64,000 nt of DNA from Betaproteobacteria bacterium (GCA_016183615.1 JACPEG010000009.1:25086-89085); one strand, 5' to 3'; shown: positions 42,844 to 53,340, numbered from the stretch's first letter. Program-made: numbers and translations. The notes: generated by a model not told the origin, from the sequence alone.

Positions 42844-43568
42844 TCGCCGCGCGCCTCCCGCATCAGCCGCTTCATTTCCCGCACTGCCCCGGCCAGCCCC
42901 ACGAATACGGCCCGGGCCACGATGGCATGGCCGATGTTGAGCTCCGCGATCCCCGGGATCGCCGCGATGGGCTGAACATTATGGTAATGAAGTCCGTGGC
43001 CGGCGTTTACCTTGAGGTCGAGACGCCGCCCGTGGTCCACCGCGGTATGGATGCGCTCCAGTTCCTTTTCGTGCGCTTCCTCGGTCGGTGCGTCGGCATA
43101 ATGGCCGGTGTGGATCTCGATGACCGGTGCCCCCGCTTCGCGAGATGCGTCGATCTGCTCGGTCTCCGCATCCACGAACAGCGAGACGCGGATACCGGCG
43201 GCCGCTAATTCCCGGCAGGCTTCCTTCACCCGGCTGAAATGCCGCACCACGTCGAGGCCACCCTCGGTGGTGAGTTCCGCCCGCCGTTCCGGTACCAGGC
43301 AAACGTCGTGGGGCCTGATCCGCAAGGCGATAGCGAGAATTTCCTCGTTCACCGCGGATTCCAGGTTCATCCGGGTGGCGAGGACATCTTTCAGTATTTC
43401 CACATCCCGGTCCTGGATGTGGCGCCGGTCTTCCCGAAGGTGCAGGGTGATTGCGTCGGCGCCGGCCCGCTCCGCCACCAGCGCCGCATCGACAGGGCTG
43501 GGATAAGGCGCGCTCCGCGCCTGGCGCAGGGTGGCCACGTGGTCGATATTGACTCCAAGCTCGATCAT
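42840..43568 (-). CDS. pdxJ: Pyridoxine 5'-phosphate synthase
   Basis: A 242-residue TIM-barrel enzyme condensing 1-deoxyxylulose-5-phosphate with 3-amino-2-oxopropyl phosphate. It begins [18 protein letters not shown], contains [17 protein letters not shown] near 40, [11 protein letters not shown] near 155 and [11 protein letters not shown] near 192. The start ATG 43568 lies 9 bases after recO, as in most proteobacteria. Confidence 0.97.
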   Translation of the reverse strand: MIELGVNIDHVATLRQARSAPYPSPVDAALVAERAGADAITLHLREDRRHIQDRDVEILKDVLATRMNLESAVNEEILAIALRIRPHDVCLVPERRAELTTEGGLDVVRHFSRVKEACRELAAAGIRVSLFVDAETEQIDASREAGAPVIEIHTGHYADAPTEEAHEKELERIHTAVDHGRRLDLKVNAGHGLHYHNVQPIAAIPGIAELNIGHAIVARAVFVGLAGAVREMKRLMREARGE

Positions 43569-43576
43569 GATTGCGC

Positions 43577-44338
43577 CTAAAGCTGGTGCAGGTCCTTCAG
43601 CAGCTGACGGGTGTGCAAGGGCTGGTCGCCCAGATAATGACTGATGAGGTAGCGCATCAGCCCTCTCGCCTGCTGCTGGGTCTGAGGGTCCAAGTAATTT
43701 CCGGCGGCCATGTCCAGCAGCGTCTTGCCCGATACCGCGGGGGAGGCGCCACCGTTGCCGGCACCGCCAGCGGGCACCGGACCGTGTTCGACCGCGTAAG
43801 TATAAAGCCTGTCCTCGCACACCGGCGCCCTGGACTGCGCTTCATGATCCAGGATCAGGGCATAGCCGAGCTCCCGCAGCAGCACCATCTCGAAGCGCCG
43901 TAAGGCGGGACCGAAATCCCGGCTGCGGCCGAGTTCCCCGATGGTTTCCCGGTAATGGTCGAACAGGGTCTCATGGGGGTCGTCCCGCGCCAGCAGGCGT
44001 AGCAGCAGCTCGTTGAGATAGAACCCGCAGATCAGGCCCATTCCCGCGAGCCGCGACAGGCCACCCTGCCACTCGGCCCGGGACAGGGTGCGCAACTCGG
44101 TCTTGCCGAACCACGACAGAAGCAACGGCTGGAACTGGAGCAGCGCGCCGCGCAGAGCCGACCGCGGGCGGCGGGCGCCCTTGGCCACCATGGGCACGCG
44201 CCCGAAATTGCGGGTGAACGTTTCCACCACCAGGCTGGTCTCCCGATAGGGATAAGCGTGCAGGATGAATGCCGGCTCGTTTTCATGCCGTCCCTTGTCG
44301 GCTGGCGCCTGTGCTTTGCGTTCTTCCCGCTCAGGCAT
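43577..44338 (-). CDS. recO: DNA repair protein RecO
   Basis: A 253-residue recombination mediator. The N-terminal OB fold ([35 protein letters not shown]) is followed by a helical domain with [20 protein letters not shown]. It loads RecA on SSB-coated DNA with RecR (encoded at 62.4 kb). The start codon lies inside the end of era (8-nt overlap). Confidence 0.95.
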   Translation of the reverse strand: MPEREERKAQAPADKGRHENEPAFILHAYPYRETSLVVETFTRNFGRVPMVAKGARRPRSALRGALLQFQPLLLSWFGKTELRTLSRAEWQGGLSRLAGMGLICGFYLNELLLRLLARDDPHETLFDHYRETIGELGRSRDFGPALRRFEMVLLRELGYALILDHEAQSRAPVCEDRLYTYAVEHGPVPAGGAGNGGASPAVSGKTLLDMAAGNYLDPQTQQQARGLMRYLISHYLGDQPLHTRQLLKDLHQL

Positions 44339-45230
44339 CGTAGCCCAGGCTCTTCAGGAGGTCTTCGTCGTCGGTCCAGCCCCGCTTCACCTTGACCCAG
44401 ACTTCCAGGAAGACCTTGCCGCCGAACAGGCGCTCCATTTCCTTGCGGGCCTGGGTGGCGATCGCCTTCAGCTTCTCGCCTTTCCTGCCGATGACAATGG
44501 CTTTGTGGCCGGGCTTTTCCACGTAGAGGGTGGCATGGACGTGCCGCAGGCCGTTCTCCTCGACGAAGCGGTCGATTACTACGCTCACCGAATAGGGCAC
44601 CTCCTCTCCCAGCAGCCGGAACGCTTTCTCGCGGATGAGTTCGGAGGCCAGGAACCGCTCGCTGCAATCGGTAACCTGTTCGGGGGAAAACAGCGCCGCG
44701 CCCTCGGGCACCTGAGCCCGCAACGCTTTTACCAATTCTCCCAGATTGGCCGCGGTTTTGGCGCTCACCGGGACCACCTCGGCAAAGGGGAACTCCTTCG
44801 ATACCTCTTCCATGAACGGCAGCAGTTCACCCTTGTCGGCGACCTCGTCCACCTTGTTGATGACGAGCAGCACCGGGCGGTCCCGCGGCACCAGCCTGAG
44901 CACCTGCCGGTCGCGCTCATCGAACCGCAGGGCCTCGATGACGAACAGCACCGCGTCCACTTCCTGCAATCCGTGGGTGACCGCCCGATTGAGCGCCCGG
45001 TTCAGCGCATTTACTTTTGCGGTCTGGAAACCGGGCGTGTCCACGAATACGAACTGGACGTCCAGGTCGGTGCGAATGCCCGTGATGCGGTGCCGAGTAG
45101 TCTGGGCCTTCTTCGACGTGATGCTTACCTTCTGTCCCACGAGCACGTTGAGCAGGGTGGATTTGCCCACGTTGGGGCGCCCGACGATGGCCACGTAGCC
45201 AGCGCAGTGAGTGGTGCTGGAGTCGCGCAC
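44331..45230 (-). CDS. era: GTPase Era
   Basis: A 299-residue ribosome-assembly GTPase. G1 is GRPNVGKST near residue 17, G3 DTPGFQ near 64, G4 NKVDE near 126, and a C-terminal KH domain (GRKGEKLKAIATQARKEMERLFGG) binds the 16S rRNA 3' end. The start is GTG at 45230, 12 bases after rnc, the classic rnc-era-recO order. Confidence 0.97.
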   Translation of the reverse strand: MRDSSTTHCAGYVAIVGRPNVGKSTLLNVLVGQKVSITSKKAQTTRHRITGIRTDLDVQFVFVDTPGFQTAKVNALNRALNRAVTHGLQEVDAVLFVIEALRFDERDRQVLRLVPRDRPVLLVINKVDEVADKGELLPFMEEVSKEFPFAEVVPVSAKTAANLGELVKALRAQVPEGAALFSPEQVTDCSERFLASELIREKAFRLLGEEVPYSVSVVIDRFVEENGLRHVHATLYVEKPGHKAIVIGRKGEKLKAIATQARKEMERLFGGKVFLEVWVKVKRGWTDDEDLLKSLGYDA

Positions 45231-45242
45231 GGCGTGTCCCGG

Positions 45243-45914
45243 TCAAGCGCGGGTTGCGGCCGCGTAAGCTTCCCGGGCCGCATTCTGCTCCGCGCTGCGG
45301 CGGCTGGTTCCCTCGCCCAGGCAGCGAATCTGCAATTCGGGTATCACGCACTCCACTTCGAACTGCTGCTGGTGAGCCTCACCACGGGTGGCGACCACGT
45401 TGTATCTGGGCAGCGCAATGCGGCGGCTTTGCAGGTACTCCTGGAGCAGTGTCTTCGGATCCTTGCCCAGGGCCACGGGATCCAGCTCCCGCACAGTGGA
45501 GTCGTACACACCTTCGATCACCCGTTGCGCCTGCTCGAAGCCGCCGTCCAGGAATATCGCCCCGAATACCGCCTCCAGCGCATCGGCCAGGATCGAGGGA
45601 CGCCGGAATCCGCCGCTTTTTACCTCGCCCTCGCCCAGCCGCACCCGCTCGCCCAGTCCCAGGTCCTGGGCCAGACTGAACAGGGTCTGCTGATTGACGA
45701 GATGGGCCCGCAGCCGGGAAAGATCGCCTTCGGGCAGGCGCGGGAACGCTTGGTATACCATCCGGGCAACCACGCAATTGAGAACGCTGTCGCCCAGGAA
45801 CTCCAGGCGCTCGTTGTGGGGAGAGCTGTGACTGCGGTGAGTCAGGGCCTGGCGCAGGAGCTCCGGATCGGCGAAGGAGTAGCCCAGCCGGGCGAGCAGG
45901 GCCTGGTCATTCAT
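45243..45914 (-). CDS. rnc: Ribonuclease III
   Basis: A 223-residue double-strand RNase. The signature [13 protein letters not shown] with the catalytic acidic residues is near 39-51, the second acidic site is in [14 protein letters not shown] near 113, and the dsRNA-binding domain fills about 150-220. It processes rRNA precursors and antisense duplexes. It is followed by era and preceded by the DUF4845 gene. Confidence 0.97.
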   Translation of the reverse strand: MNDQALLARLGYSFADPELLRQALTHRSHSSPHNERLEFLGDSVLNCVVARMVYQAFPRLPEGDLSRLRAHLVNQQTLFSLAQDLGLGERVRLGEGEVKSGGFRRPSILADALEAVFGAIFLDGGFEQAQRVIEGVYDSTVRELDPVALGKDPKTLLQEYLQSRRIALPRYNVVATRGEAHQQQFEVECVIPELQIRCLGEGTSRRSAEQNAAREAYAAATRA

Positions 45915-45934
45915 TCAAGCCTGCCCCCTCCGGG

Positions 45935-46378
45935 CTAGTCGGCGCCGGAGCTGTCGGCCACGAAATCGATGCAAAGATTGGCGTTACCGGCGACGGGAAC
46001 CTTCACCGACCAGGACGCGCTCAGCCGGACCGTGTTGCCCTCCTTGGCGACCTGGACATCGGCGGCGGAGATGGCGGAGATGCTTTCGATCGTCGCGCGC
46101 CGTTCGAAGGATTTGCGGTATTCCGCCGGCGGGGCTTCCCTCATCGCCGGATCGTGGATGATCGCCTGGAAGGTCTTCTTGACCGACAGGTATTGCATAT
46201 AAGGGGGTATCAGCTTGAAGCTGAAGATGGCGCCGACAACCAGCACCACGGCCACCATCAGCAGCCCGCCGAGGCTGATCCCTCGCTGGCCGCACAGTCT
46301 CGGTTGACGTATCCGGCTCATCGCAGGCCGCACCCCGTCGTGCAGCTCGCTGACGAATTCTCCCATTCCCCTGTCCAT
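45935..46378 (-). CDS. DUF4845 membrane protein
   Basis: A 147-residue protein with one transmembrane helix (about 34-58, GISLGGLLMVAVVLVVGAIFSF) and a periplasmic domain (YMQYLSVKKTFQAIIHDP). DUF4845 genes sit between lepB and rnc in many beta- and gammaproteobacteria; function unknown. ATG 46378 is chosen because AAGGAG lies 6 bases upstream; a second ATG at 46321 lacks a ribosome site. Confidence 0.88.
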   Translation of the reverse strand: MDRGMGEFVSELHDGVRPAMSRIRQPRLCGQRGISLGGLLMVAVVLVVGAIFSFKLIPPYMQYLSVKKTFQAIIHDPAMREAPPAEYRKSFERRATIESISAISAADVQVAKEGNTVRLSASWSVKVPVAGNANLCIDFVADSSGAD

Positions 46379-46391
46379 TTCCAGCTCCTTG

Positions 46392-47195
46392 TCAATTGAT
46401 GCTTTGACCGATTCGCTTGAGCTCGCTGAAGTTCCACCAGATCATGAATGCCTTCCCGACGATATTCCCGTCCGGCACGAAACCCCAATAACGGCTGTCG
46501 CTGCTCGAGTCCCGGTTGTCGCCCATGGCAAAGTAGTGGCCCGGCGGCACCGCGCACGTGAATTCGTCGTCATTGTAGGCGCAATTTTCCCGGAAGGGGA
46601 AGGGCTTCACCCCCGCCAAATGCAGCGAAGGCACCTCCGGGTTGACGAGAATGGCATGAGAATGCGCGTCCAGAACCTCGACAAAGCGCTTGGTGTGGAC
46701 GTAGCTCAGGCCGCCTTCCACATAGTCGAATTCGCCCGCCGGCTCGATGCGCACCGGCGTGCCGTTGACGAACAGGCGTTTGCCGCGATAAGTGATCCTG
46801 TCGCCCGGGAGGCCTATCACCCGCTTGATGTAGTCCACCGAGGGGTTCTCCGGGAAACGGAACACCATGACCTCGCCGCGCTTCGGCTGGTTAATCTCAA
46901 TCATCTTGGTGTTGATTACCGGCACGCGGATGCCGTAAGTGAACTTGTTGACCAGGATGAAGTCGCCCACCAGCAAGGTCGGGATCATGGACCCCGACGG
47001 AATCTTGAACGGCTCCACCAGGAACGAGCGCAGCAGAAACACGATGAGAATCACCGGGAAAAAACTTTTGGGGTACTCCACCCACCAGGGCTCCCTGGCT
47101 TCCGCCGCCCTTCCCTTCCGCAGCAGGAGGTGGTCAAGCAGCCAGATTCCGCCGGTGAAAACCAGCAGGAGCAGCATGATCAGGGCAAAATTCAT
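46392..47195 (-). CDS. lepB: Signal peptidase I
   Basis: A 267-residue membrane serine protease. Two N-terminal membrane helices (about 2-23 and 48-66) are followed by the nucleophile serine in SGSMIPTLLVGDF near 90, the base lysine in DYIKRVIGLPGD near 145, and the terminal MGDNRDSSSDSRYWGFVP box. It cleaves signal peptides of exported proteins. The usual lepA-lepB order is kept. Confidence 0.97.
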   Translation of the reverse strand: MNFALIMLLLLVFTGGIWLLDHLLLRKGRAAEAREPWWVEYPKSFFPVILIVFLLRSFLVEPFKIPSGSMIPTLLVGDFILVNKFTYGIRVPVINTKMIEINQPKRGEVMVFRFPENPSVDYIKRVIGLPGDRITYRGKRLFVNGTPVRIEPAGEFDYVEGGLSYVHTKRFVEVLDAHSHAILVNPEVPSLHLAGVKPFPFRENCAYNDDEFTCAVPPGHYFAMGDNRDSSSDSRYWGFVPDGNIVGKAFMIWWNFSELKRIGQSIN

Positions 47196-47222
47196 GTTTC
47201 CTTGTCCTCGCTCTTGGCTGCG

Positions 47223-47282
47223 CTCAGCGGGCCGTGAGACTCCCCCCGGCAGCGGTCAACGCTGAGTGGTTCACGTCTCACG
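47223..47282. repeat. Interleaved inverted repeats between lepB and lepA
   Basis: CTCAGCG (47223-47229) pairs with CGCTGAG (47260-47266), and CGTGAGAC (47233-47240) with GTCTCACG (47275-47282). The two dyads are interleaved, so in RNA they would exclude each other or form a pseudoknot. They fill the 87-base gap between the lepA stop and lepB start. Confidence 0.5.
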
Positions 47283-49076
47283 CTACTTTGACTCCACTTG
47301 CAGGATGGCGAGGAATGCCTCCTGGGGAATTTCCACGTTCCCCACCTGCTTCATGCGCTTCTTCCCGGCTTTCTGCTTCTCAAGGAGTTTTTTCTTCCGC
47401 GTGATGTCCCCGCCGTAGCATTTCGCCAGCACGTTCTTGCGCAATGCCTTGATCGTCTCGCGGGCAATGATGTGGGATCCGATGGCGGCCTGAACTGCCA
47501 CGTCGAACATCTGCCGCGGGATGAGTTCGCGCATCCGCGTTGCGAGATCACGCCCGCGGGACTGGGCCGCGGAGCGGTGCACGATGAGGGAGAGCGCATC
47601 CACCCGGTCGCCGTTGATCAGAATGTCGAGCTTGACCAGGTCCGCCGCGCGGAATTCCCTGAATTCATAGTCCATGGAGGCATACCCGCGACTCACCGAT
47701 TTGAGCTTGTCGAAGAAATCCATGACCACTTCGCTGAGCGGCATTTCGTACACCAGCATGACCTGGCGTCCCAGGTACTGCATGTTCTTCTGGGCGCCGC
47801 GCTTGTTGGTGCACAGGGTCATGATGCTGCCGACGTAATCGCCGGGTACCAGGATGGTCACCGTGATAATGGGCTCGAGAATCTCGGCGATCCTGGATGG
47901 ATCGGGCATTTTTGACGGATTTTCTATCTCGAGCAACGTACCGTCGCGCATGACCACCTGGTAGATCACCGTGGGCGCGGTAGTGACCAGGTGCATCCCG
48001 TATTCCCGCTCCAGGCGCTCCTGCACGATCTCCATGTGCAGCAGCCCCAGAAAACCGCAGCGGAAGCCGAATCCCAGGGCCTGGGAGGTCTCGGGTTCGT
48101 AATGCAGCGACGAATCGTTGAGCTTGAGCTTCTCCAGGGCGTCTCGCAGCGCTTCGTATTCGTGGGAGTCCACCGGGTAGAGCCCCGCAAAAACCTGGGG
48201 CTTGATCTCCTTGAAGCCGGGAAGCGGCTCAGTTGCCGGCCTGTCCGCGCGGGTGAGGGTGTCCCCCACCTTGGCCGACTTGAGCTCCTTGATTCCGGCG
48301 ATCACGAATCCCACCTCGCCGGCAGCCAGCTGGTCCTTGGACCTGGACTTGGGAGTAAACACGCCCACCTGCTCGCAGAAATGGGTGGCCTGGGTGGACA
48401 TCAGCAGTATTTTGTCCTTGGGCCTGAGGCTCCCGTCCACCATGCGCACCAGCATTACGACGCCTACGTAATTGTCGAACCAGGAATCGATGATGAGGGC
48501 CTTGAGCGGCGCATCCGGGTTCCCGCGGGGCGGCGGGATGCGCGCGATCACGGCCTCCAGGATGTCGCGGACCCCCTCTCCGGTCTTGGCGCTGGCGCGG
48601 ATCGCATCCTTCGCCCCGATGCCGATGATGTCCTCGATTTCCCCTATCACCCGGTCCGGGTCCGCCGAGGGCAGGTCGATCTTGTTGAGCACCGGCACCA
48701 CCTCCACCCCCTGCTCGATGGCGTGGTAGCAATTGGCCACAGTCTGGGCTTCCACGCCCTGGGAAGCGTCCACCACCAGCAGCGCCCCTTCGCAGGCGGC
48801 GAGCGAGCGGGACACCTCGTAAGAGAAGTCCACGTGCCCCGGGGTATCAATGAGATTGAGAAGGTAGCTGCCGCCGTCGCGGCTCACGTAGTTCAGCGCG
48901 GCGGTCTGGGCCTTGATGGTGATGCCCCGCTCCCGCTCCAGGTCCATGGAGTCGAGCACCTGTTCGGCCATCTCCCGGTCCGACAGCCCGCCGCAATGCT
49001 GGATGAAGCGATCGGCAAGCGTCGACTTGCCGTGGTCGATGTGGGCGATTATGGAAAAATTGCGGATGTGCTGCAT
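47283..49076 (-). CDS. lepA: Translation factor LepA (EF4)
   Basis: A 597-residue translational GTPase. G1 is [12 protein letters not shown] near residue 10, G2 region [10 protein letters not shown] near 50, G3 DTPGHVDF near 76, G4 NKIDLP near 130. The EF4-specific C-terminal domain ([26 protein letters not shown]) is complete. It assists ribosome biogenesis and translation under stress. Confidence 0.97.
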   Translation of the reverse strand: MQHIRNFSIIAHIDHGKSTLADRFIQHCGGLSDREMAEQVLDSMDLERERGITIKAQTAALNYVSRDGGSYLLNLIDTPGHVDFSYEVSRSLAACEGALLVVDASQGVEAQTVANCYHAIEQGVEVVPVLNKIDLPSADPDRVIGEIEDIIGIGAKDAIRASAKTGEGVRDILEAVIARIPPPRGNPDAPLKALIIDSWFDNYVGVVMLVRMVDGSLRPKDKILLMSTQATHFCEQVGVFTPKSRSKDQLAAGEVGFVIAGIKELKSAKVGDTLTRADRPATEPLPGFKEIKPQVFAGLYPVDSHEYEALRDALEKLKLNDSSLHYEPETSQALGFGFRCGFLGLLHMEIVQERLEREYGMHLVTTAPTVIYQVVMRDGTLLEIENPSKMPDPSRIAEILEPIITVTILVPGDYVGSIMTLCTNKRGAQKNMQYLGRQVMLVYEMPLSEVVMDFFDKLKSVSRGYASMDYEFREFRAADLVKLDILINGDRVDALSLIVHRSAAQSRGRDLATRMRELIPRQMFDVAVQAAIGSHIIARETIKALRKNVLAKCYGGDITRKKKLLEKQKAGKKRMKQVGNVEIPQEAFLAILQVESK

Positions 49077-49129
49077 TCGAAAAAAGGGGCACTGCTGGAG
49101 TGCCCCGGGGCCAGGAAAAGTGTTTAATT

Positions 49130-49387
49130 TTACCGGATTTTGCTCAGGTGGGCATCAAGAGCGTAAAGGTCGAGCTGGTAATGGCAGATTTCCTCGCCGT
49201 CGGCAACCAGCACCGGGACGCGTTCCCCGAACAGATCCTCGAGCTCCGGGTTGTCGTCCACGTCCACCACCTCCAGCAGGAACGACCTTTCGGCCTGGAG
49301 ACGATGCAGGGTATCCACCATGGTCCTGCAAAGGGAGCAGTAATCGCGGCTGTAAACCACCAGTCGCGCCACCGCCTCACTTGCCAT
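49130..49387 (-). CDS. Glutaredoxin-family thiol protein
   Basis: An 85-residue thioredoxin-fold protein. [20 protein letters not shown] carries the CxxC redox pair (Cys17, Cys20), and VPVLVADG near 57 holds the cis-proline. Such small glutaredoxins are conserved between mucD and lepA in betaproteobacteria. Its start lies inside the end of mucD (11-nt overlap). Confidence 0.88.
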   Translation of the reverse strand: MASEAVARLVVYSRDYCSLCRTMVDTLHRLQAERSFLLEVVDVDDNPELEDLFGERVPVLVADGEEICHYQLDLYALDAHLSKIR

Positions 49388-50783
49388 CGAGCTTCATGGC
49401 GATGAAGGTGGTGTTCTCGCCGCGCCGGACCAGCAGCGCCACGTTGCGGCCCTTGTCGAACTGGCCGAGCAGCTGGTTGAAATGTTCGACGTTTCGCACG
49501 TCCTGGTTGTTGAGGGCCAGGATCACGTCGCCGCGGCGGATTCCGGCCCGGGCCGCCGGCCCCGGCTGCACATCGTCCACCATCACGCCGCTGTCCACCT
49601 TGAGTTCCTTTTTCTGCTCCGCCGTGAGTTCGGAGAGCGCCAGCCCGAGCCGGTTCGTGTTTTCCTGGTTTTTTCCGCCGCGCTTGCCACCGCCCCGGCT
49701 GGTGGCGACTTTCTCGTCGGGCATCTCGCCCACGGTCACGGTAAGATCCCGTGTCGCCCCCTTGCGCCACACCTGCAGCACGGACTTGATTCCGGGTCGC
49801 GTGGAGCCCACCATGCGCGGCAGGTCCTGGGAGGAGCCGACCGCCTTTCCATCGAACTTGAGTATGACGTCGGACACCTCGACGCCGGCCTTTTCGGCCG
49901 GGCTGCCTTTCTCGACTAAGCTCACCAGCGCTCCGGCAGGCTTGGGCAGACCGAAGGATTCCGCCAGTTCCTTGGTCACCTCCTGGATCACCACCCCGAT
50001 GCGGCCGCGGCTCACCTTGCCCGAGGTGCGCAGCTGGCTGGAGATGTCCATGGCGACGTCGATCGGGATGGCAAAGGAAAGGCCCATGAAACCGCCGGTG
50101 CGGCTGTAGATCTGGGAATTGACCCCCACCACTTCGCCCCTGAGATTGAACAGGGGACCGCCGGAATTGCCGGGATTGATGGCGACGTCGGTCTGGATAA
50201 AGGGTACGTAGTTTTCCTGGGGCAGAGAGCGGCCCTTGGCACTCACGATGCCTGCGGTGACGCTGTTCTCGAATCCGAACGGGGCGCCGATGGCCACCAC
50301 CCATTCCCCCACCCTGAGCTTGCCGGGGTCACCCATGGTCACCTTGGGGAGCCCCGCCGCCTCGATCTTGATAAGCGCCACGTCGGTCCGGCGGTCGGAA
50401 CCGATCACCTTGGCCTTGAATTCCCGTTTGTCGGTGAGTTTCACGGTGATCTCGTCGGCCGCGTCCACCACGTGGGCGTTGGTAAGGATGTAGCCGTCGG
50501 CGCTGATGATGAAGCCGGAGCCCAGCGAGCGTGATTCGAATTCCCGCGGCCCGCTCTGCGGAGGCGCGAAACGCCGGAAGAATTCGTAGAAGGGGTCGTC
50601 CTCCGGCAGGTTCGGGATCTGCGGGAGAGTTGCGCTACTGCGCACCGTCTGAGTGGTGCTGATGTTGACCACCGCGGCGCCCTGCTTTTCGGCGAGCTCC
50701 GTGAAGTCGGGCAGTTCCTTTGCCTGTCCGGATGCGATTAATGATGCCCAAAGGGCGAGGCCGTACAGCCAGGTTCTCTTCAT
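49377..50783 (-). CDS. mucD: Periplasmic serine protease DegP/MucD (Do family)
   Basis: A 468-residue HtrA protease. The signal peptide MKRTWLYGLALWASLIASGQA is followed by the catalytic triad His104 (TNAHVV), Asp134 (DRRTDVALIKI) and Ser207 (NPGNSGGPL), and two PDZ domains at about 265-350 and 385-465. It degrades or refolds misfolded envelope proteins. Position after rpoE-rseABC is the MucD arrangement of the sigmaE regulon. ATG 50783 overlaps rseC by 4 nt. Confidence 0.96.
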   Translation of the reverse strand: MKRTWLYGLALWASLIASGQAKELPDFTELAEKQGAAVVNISTTQTVRSSATLPQIPNLPEDDPFYEFFRRFAPPQSGPREFESRSLGSGFIISADGYILTNAHVVDAADEITVKLTDKREFKAKVIGSDRRTDVALIKIEAAGLPKVTMGDPGKLRVGEWVVAIGAPFGFENSVTAGIVSAKGRSLPQENYVPFIQTDVAINPGNSGGPLFNLRGEVVGVNSQIYSRTGGFMGLSFAIPIDVAMDISSQLRTSGKVSRGRIGVVIQEVTKELAESFGLPKPAGALVSLVEKGSPAEKAGVEVSDVILKFDGKAVGSSQDLPRMVGSTRPGIKSVLQVWRKGATRDLTVTVGEMPDEKVATSRGGGKRGGKNQENTNRLGLALSELTAEQKKELKVDSGVMVDDVQPGPAARAGIRRGDVILALNNQDVRNVEHFNQLLGQFDKGRNVALLVRRGENTTFIAMKLDGK

Positions 50784-51256
50784 TGCCTTTCCTTGCAGTA
50801 AACAATGGGTCGGGTCGGGCCGCGCCCGGTCACAACGGGATGAAACACGCCGTCCGGCCGGCCCGGCGCTCCCCAGAATCCAATTCCCAGAAAACCGGCC
50901 AGGAGCCCCACCCCGGCGCCGATGGCCGCGTGCAGGTCTCGCGCTTCTCCGCCCGCGCCGGCCATGGCCCCGCCGAGCGCTCCCGCCACCATGGCAGCAA
51001 GGGGACACAGATACATGAGGGCGGCGCTTCTCTGCACGGCACCTTCCCGGACCGCCACCGTCACCTCGTCGCCGCGGACGGCTCCGGCCCGGTTGAGCGC
51101 CCGGAAGCGCCGGGGCGACGAGCCGAACAGCTTGTTGAGCGTGCCCGAGGCGCAGCCGCCCTCAGTGTCGCAGTGCCCGCATCCCGCCCGCTCGCGAGTC
51201 TCCACGATCGCGTAGTCGCCGCGGGTGTCCACCACGATGCCGCGCGCTTCCAGCAT
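50780..51256 (-). CDS. rseC: RseC/MucC-family membrane protein
   Basis: A 158-residue protein of the SoxR-reducing/RseC family. The N-terminal cytoplasmic part has the cysteine cluster CGHCDTEGGCASGTLNKLF near residue 24, followed by two membrane helices (about 83-105 and 110-130). E. coli RseC influences SoxR reduction; in this operon it accompanies the sigmaE regulators. The start ATG is 51256, 2 bases after rseB. Confidence 0.92.
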   Translation of the reverse strand: MLEARGIVVDTRGDYAIVETRERAGCGHCDTEGGCASGTLNKLFGSSPRRFRALNRAGAVRGDEVTVAVREGAVQRSAALMYLCPLAAMVAGALGGAMAGAGGEARDLHAAIGAGVGLLAGFLGIGFWGAPGRPDGVFHPVVTGRGPTRPIVYCKERQ

Positions 51257-51258
51257 GA

Positions 51259-52233
51259 TCACTTGCCCCGGAAGCTGACGGAGTTGCCGATTTGCATCAC
51301 GGTCGCCGCCGGGGTCTCCCCAAGCACCGTGACCGTGTGATCGGAGACTGACCTGGTATATACGTTGATGGCGCCCTGATTTGACAGGCCCTGGCGCAGC
51401 CGCCCGCCCGCCGGCAGCGGCTCGATGAACACAGAAACCGCCGCCAGGCCGTCGGAATACACGATATGGGACACTGGGACGGTCCTGCCCGCCGTGCTGC
51501 GCTTGAGCTCGGTTACCTTCCTGAAGCCCGGCGGAATACTTTTGACCGACCAACCGGTGTCAGCGGACACTGGAGCGGGCGCACCGCTGCGGTCTTCGCG
51601 CCACTCGGCCGCCGCGCCGGCAAACTTGGGCTTCAGAGCCTCCCGATCAATGGGACCGCCGATCCGGAGCTCGGTGAACGCGAATTGCTCCACCACCTGC
51701 CCCTTCTCGTCGAGCATGGTGGCCTTGAGCAGCAGGCCGGAACCGGCGTCGGCCCACAACTTGTGGCCATAGCGCATGCCGTCCCTGGGCTCCAGAATGA
51801 TCACCTGGCAGTCGTAGCCGGCAATGCGCTCCGGTTCCATTTTCCTGACGGCATAGTTCTCCGTCAGCGCCGACAGCTGTTGTGGCAACAATGCCGGGAA
51901 AGACTTGGCGCGGGTGCGTTTCTCCACCTTAACGGTCTTGGTGTCGGGGAGAAAGCATTTCACCTCGTCGTTGTTGCGGATAACCTCCCGAGGCGAGCCG
52001 TCCAGGGTCTCCAGTTTCTCGTGCTCCCCGGAGGCGTCTACCATGTGAATAATCCGGGAGGTCTCGACGCGGTTGCCGTACTGGTAGATGAAGGTACCGG
52101 AGTAGTTGAGCTGGCGCGCCGCATTGGCGATTTTCTGCAGCCATTCCACGGCATCGGGCGGCTGGGCTGTCTGGGCCACTGCGACCTGGACCCCTCCGAG
52201 CCCGAGCAAGAGAGCCGCCAGCAAATGTTTCAT
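51259..52233 (-). CDS. rseB: SigmaE regulatory protein RseB/MucB
   Basis: A 324-residue periplasmic protein with signal peptide MKHLLAALLLGLGGVQVAVA and the LolA-like N domain (LNYSGTFIYQYGNRVETSRIIHMVDASGEHEKLETLDG) plus a smaller C domain. It binds RseA and shields it from DegS, releasing it when lipopolysaccharide or misfolded-protein signals appear. It overlaps rseA by 4 nt. Confidence 0.95.
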   Translation of the reverse strand: MKHLLAALLLGLGGVQVAVAQTAQPPDAVEWLQKIANAARQLNYSGTFIYQYGNRVETSRIIHMVDASGEHEKLETLDGSPREVIRNNDEVKCFLPDTKTVKVEKRTRAKSFPALLPQQLSALTENYAVRKMEPERIAGYDCQVIILEPRDGMRYGHKLWADAGSGLLLKATMLDEKGQVVEQFAFTELRIGGPIDREALKPKFAGAAAEWREDRSGAPAPVSADTGWSVKSIPPGFRKVTELKRSTAGRTVPVSHIVYSDGLAAVSVFIEPLPAGGRLRQGLSNQGAINVYTRSVSDHTVTVLGETPAATVMQIGNSVSFRGK

Positions 52234-52739
52234 CGCCGGGCTTCGCGTTGCGAATCCGCCACCGTTCTGACGTACGGCGCGACGCCCTGGATTGCCGTGC
52301 TCGGCGAGTATTCCTGGTGGGCGATGAGATAGTCGTTGAGCTGCTGGGTCACAGGAAGGCTGACGGGTTTTGCGGCGATGGCGGAGCGGGCGGCAGCGAG
52401 CTGTTCCTGCTGGCGGTCCTGGGCGTTCTGGACCATGACCCAGGCCACTATGGCAATGGCGGCCAGCGAGGCGGCCAGAGACAGGGCCCCCACCTTCATC
52501 CGGTCGGCGATGCGCCGTCGTCTTGGTGCGAGCACCGTGGGTTCCGCGGCAAGCCGTTCGGTTACCTGTGGTGTCAGGTCCATGGCGATCGCCACTTCCT
52601 GCCTGAGCGCGTCGCCGATCAGGTGATAGGTTGCCCAGCTGTCCCGCAGGTCTTCCTTCGATTCAAGACGGGCGATCGCCGTCTGGGCCGAATGCCCGTC
52701 GAGCTCGCCGTCCATCAGGGCTGAAATATCGTGGGGCAT
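52230..52739 (-). CDS. rseA: Anti-sigmaE factor RseA/MucA
   Basis: A 169-residue membrane protein. The cytoplasmic anti-sigma part (ISALMDGELDGHSAQTAIARLESKEDLRDSWATYHLIGDALR) is followed by one transmembrane helix (about 84-103) and a periplasmic tail that binds RseB. It holds RpoE inactive until proteolysed. rpoE ends one base upstream. Confidence 0.94.
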   Translation of the reverse strand: MPHDISALMDGELDGHSAQTAIARLESKEDLRDSWATYHLIGDALRQEVAIAMDLTPQVTERLAAEPTVLAPRRRRIADRMKVGALSLAASLAAIAIVAWVMVQNAQDRQQEQLAAARSAIAAKPVSLPVTQQLNDYLIAHQEYSPSTAIQGVAPYVRTVADSQREARR

Positions 52740-52740
52740 G

Positions 52741-53340
52741 TCACCACCTCTTGTCTTTGCGCGTTCCCAGCAGCGGGCGCAGCCTTTCCGCGATGGCTTC
52801 GCGGGCCCGGAAGATCCGGGAGCGCACCGTGCCGATGGGGCAATTCATGATGTTCGCGATGTCCTCGTAGCTCAGGCCTTCGATTTCGCGCAACGTGATC
52901 GCGGTCCGCAGTTCCTCCGGCAGGCTCTCCAGCGTGTCGTTCACGGTCCGGGCGATCTGCTTGCTCATCAGCTCCGCCTCGGGGGTGTTGACATCCCTGA
53001 GATGGTCCGCGTCGTCAAAAGTTTCCGCTTCCTCGCTGTTGAACTCGGTGGTAGTGGGCGCTCTGCGCCCCATCGCCACCAGGTAGTTCTTGGCGGTGTT
53101 GATCCCGATCCGGTACAGCCAGGTGTAAAACGCGCTGTCGCCCCGGAACGAGGGCAGCGCCCGGTAGGCCTTGACGAAGGCTTCCTGAGTGACGTCCTCT
53201 ATCTCGGCCGGATCGCGGATGAACCGGGAAAGCAGCCGGGCCAGCTTGCGCTGGTACTTGTTGACCAGCAGCTCGAACGCCTTCTTGTCGCCGCGCTGAG
53301 CACGCTCGACCAGCTGCTGGTCGATCTCCCGGTCACTCAT
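52741..53340 (-). CDS. rpoE: RNA polymerase sigma factor RpoE (AlgU)
   Basis: A 199-residue ECF sigma factor. Region 2 is AFELLVNKYQRKLARLLSRFIRDPAEIEDVTQEAFVKAYRALPSFRGDSAFYTWLYRIGINTAKNYL (about 18-85), and region 4 ends with YEDIANIMNCPIGTVRSRIFRAREAI. It controls the envelope-stress response. The order rpoE-rseA-rseB-rseC-mucD confirms it. A sigmaE-like promoter lies upstream. Confidence 0.97.
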   Translation of the reverse strand: MSDREIDQQLVERAQRGDKKAFELLVNKYQRKLARLLSRFIRDPAEIEDVTQEAFVKAYRALPSFRGDSAFYTWLYRIGINTAKNYLVAMGRRAPTTTEFNSEEAETFDDADHLRDVNTPEAELMSKQIARTVNDTLESLPEELRTAITLREIEGLSYEDIANIMNCPIGTVRSRIFRAREAIAERLRPLLGTRKDKRW